The notes beneath the pieces are model-generated. The model had not been told where the DNA came from, did no database searches, and worked only from the letters and a program-made list of their open reading frames with translations. 5,416 nt of DNA, from NCBI GenBank assembly GCA_027487145.1, contig JAIYEC010000049.1, forward strand, positions 1-5,416, given 5' to 3'. The translations under genes and the position numbers were made by a program. This DNA comes from a bacterium (lineage in GTDB: Bacteria > Patescibacteriota > Minisyncoccia > Phycocordibacterales > UBA918). Shown here in pieces: positions 5,252-5,416 of the stretch (positions are counted from its first letter, which is position 1; every line of letters begins with the position of its first letter).

Positions 5252-5416
5252 ATGTCTATATCAGGAAACGAAATTCGCCAGAAATATATTGATTTCATGG
5301 TTAAAAATGGTCACGTCGCTATCCCATCAGCGGCGCTCATTCCTGATAACGACCCAACAACACTCTTCACCTCATCAGGTATGCAGCCACTGGTGCCGTT
5401 TCTTATGGGTGAACCA
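5252..5416 (+). CDS. alaS: alanyl-tRNA synthetase, N-terminal part (runs off the window)
   Basis: This is the first 55 residues of a class II synthetase that charges tRNA-Ala in the cytoplasm. The start 'SGNEIRQKYIDFMVKNGH' matches the conserved AlaRS opening (EIRQ..L.FF...GH). It is followed by IPSAALIPDNDPTTLFTSSGM, the motif 1 region that forms part of the catalytic core. The variant after it, QPLVPFLMGEP, differs from the E. coli style (NQFKDVFLG) and is the form I associate with Patescibacteria and some other reduced bacteria. ATG 5252 is the only sensible start: it places EIRQ at residues 7-10. No Shine-Dalgarno site precedes it. The rest of the gene lies beyond 5416, so domain completeness cannot be judged. 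Confidence 0.95.
   Translation, partial: MSISGNEIRQKYIDFMVKNGHVAIPSAALIPDNDPTTLFTSSGMQPLVPFLMGEP

Overview
The window is one short, gene-dense, all-plus-strand stretch of bacterial chromosome. I infer a member of the Patescibacteria/Candidate Phyla Radiation (CPR), or a similarly reduced bacterium. The reasons are small compact genes, gaps of 2 to 6 nt or overlaps between them, mostly A+T-rich coding sequence, almost no Shine-Dalgarno motifs in the main gene cluster, a domain-only methyltransferase, and an alanyl-tRNA synthetase N-terminus of the 'TSSGMQPLVPFL' type that I associate with those lineages. No 16S rRNA gene or other decisive marker is present, so this is an inference.

Layout. 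(1) Positions 1-150 hold the possible last codons of an upstream gene, then three perfect GC-rich hairpins in tandem; the last two are classical intrinsic terminators. (2) Positions 151-310 hold no recognisable gene or convincing promoter. A Shine-Dalgarno-like site lies just before the gene at 311-982, which encodes an unrecognised protein with two membrane segments. A strong terminator closes this gene at 1005-1044, so it is a single-gene unit insulated on both sides. Its 3' half is about 61% G+C by hand count, against about 36% in a sampled part of the peptidase gene downstream. (3) Positions 1082-5156 form a probable six-gene operon: a PD-(D/E)XK (RecB/Cas4-like) nuclease, a minimal O6-alkylguanine-DNA alkyltransferase domain, a small coiled-coil protein, a SpoT/MESH1-like HD phosphohydrolase, an M3-family oligoendopeptidase (PepF-like), and a small two-helix membrane protein. 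A terminator ends it at 5169-5203. (4) A promoter with an extended -10 element leads into alaS, which runs off the right edge.

How the genes fit together: the nuclease and alkyltransferase are DNA-repair type, the HD enzyme is an alarmone/nucleotide-hydrolase type, and the peptidase recycles peptides. This is a plausible housekeeping and stress mixture rather than a recognisable defence system. I saw no CRISPR array, insertion sequence, tRNA, rRNA or integrase. The oddest items are the insulated, compositionally distinct two-membrane-segment orphan, the contrast in translation-initiation signals between it and its neighbours, and the probably leaderless start of the operon.
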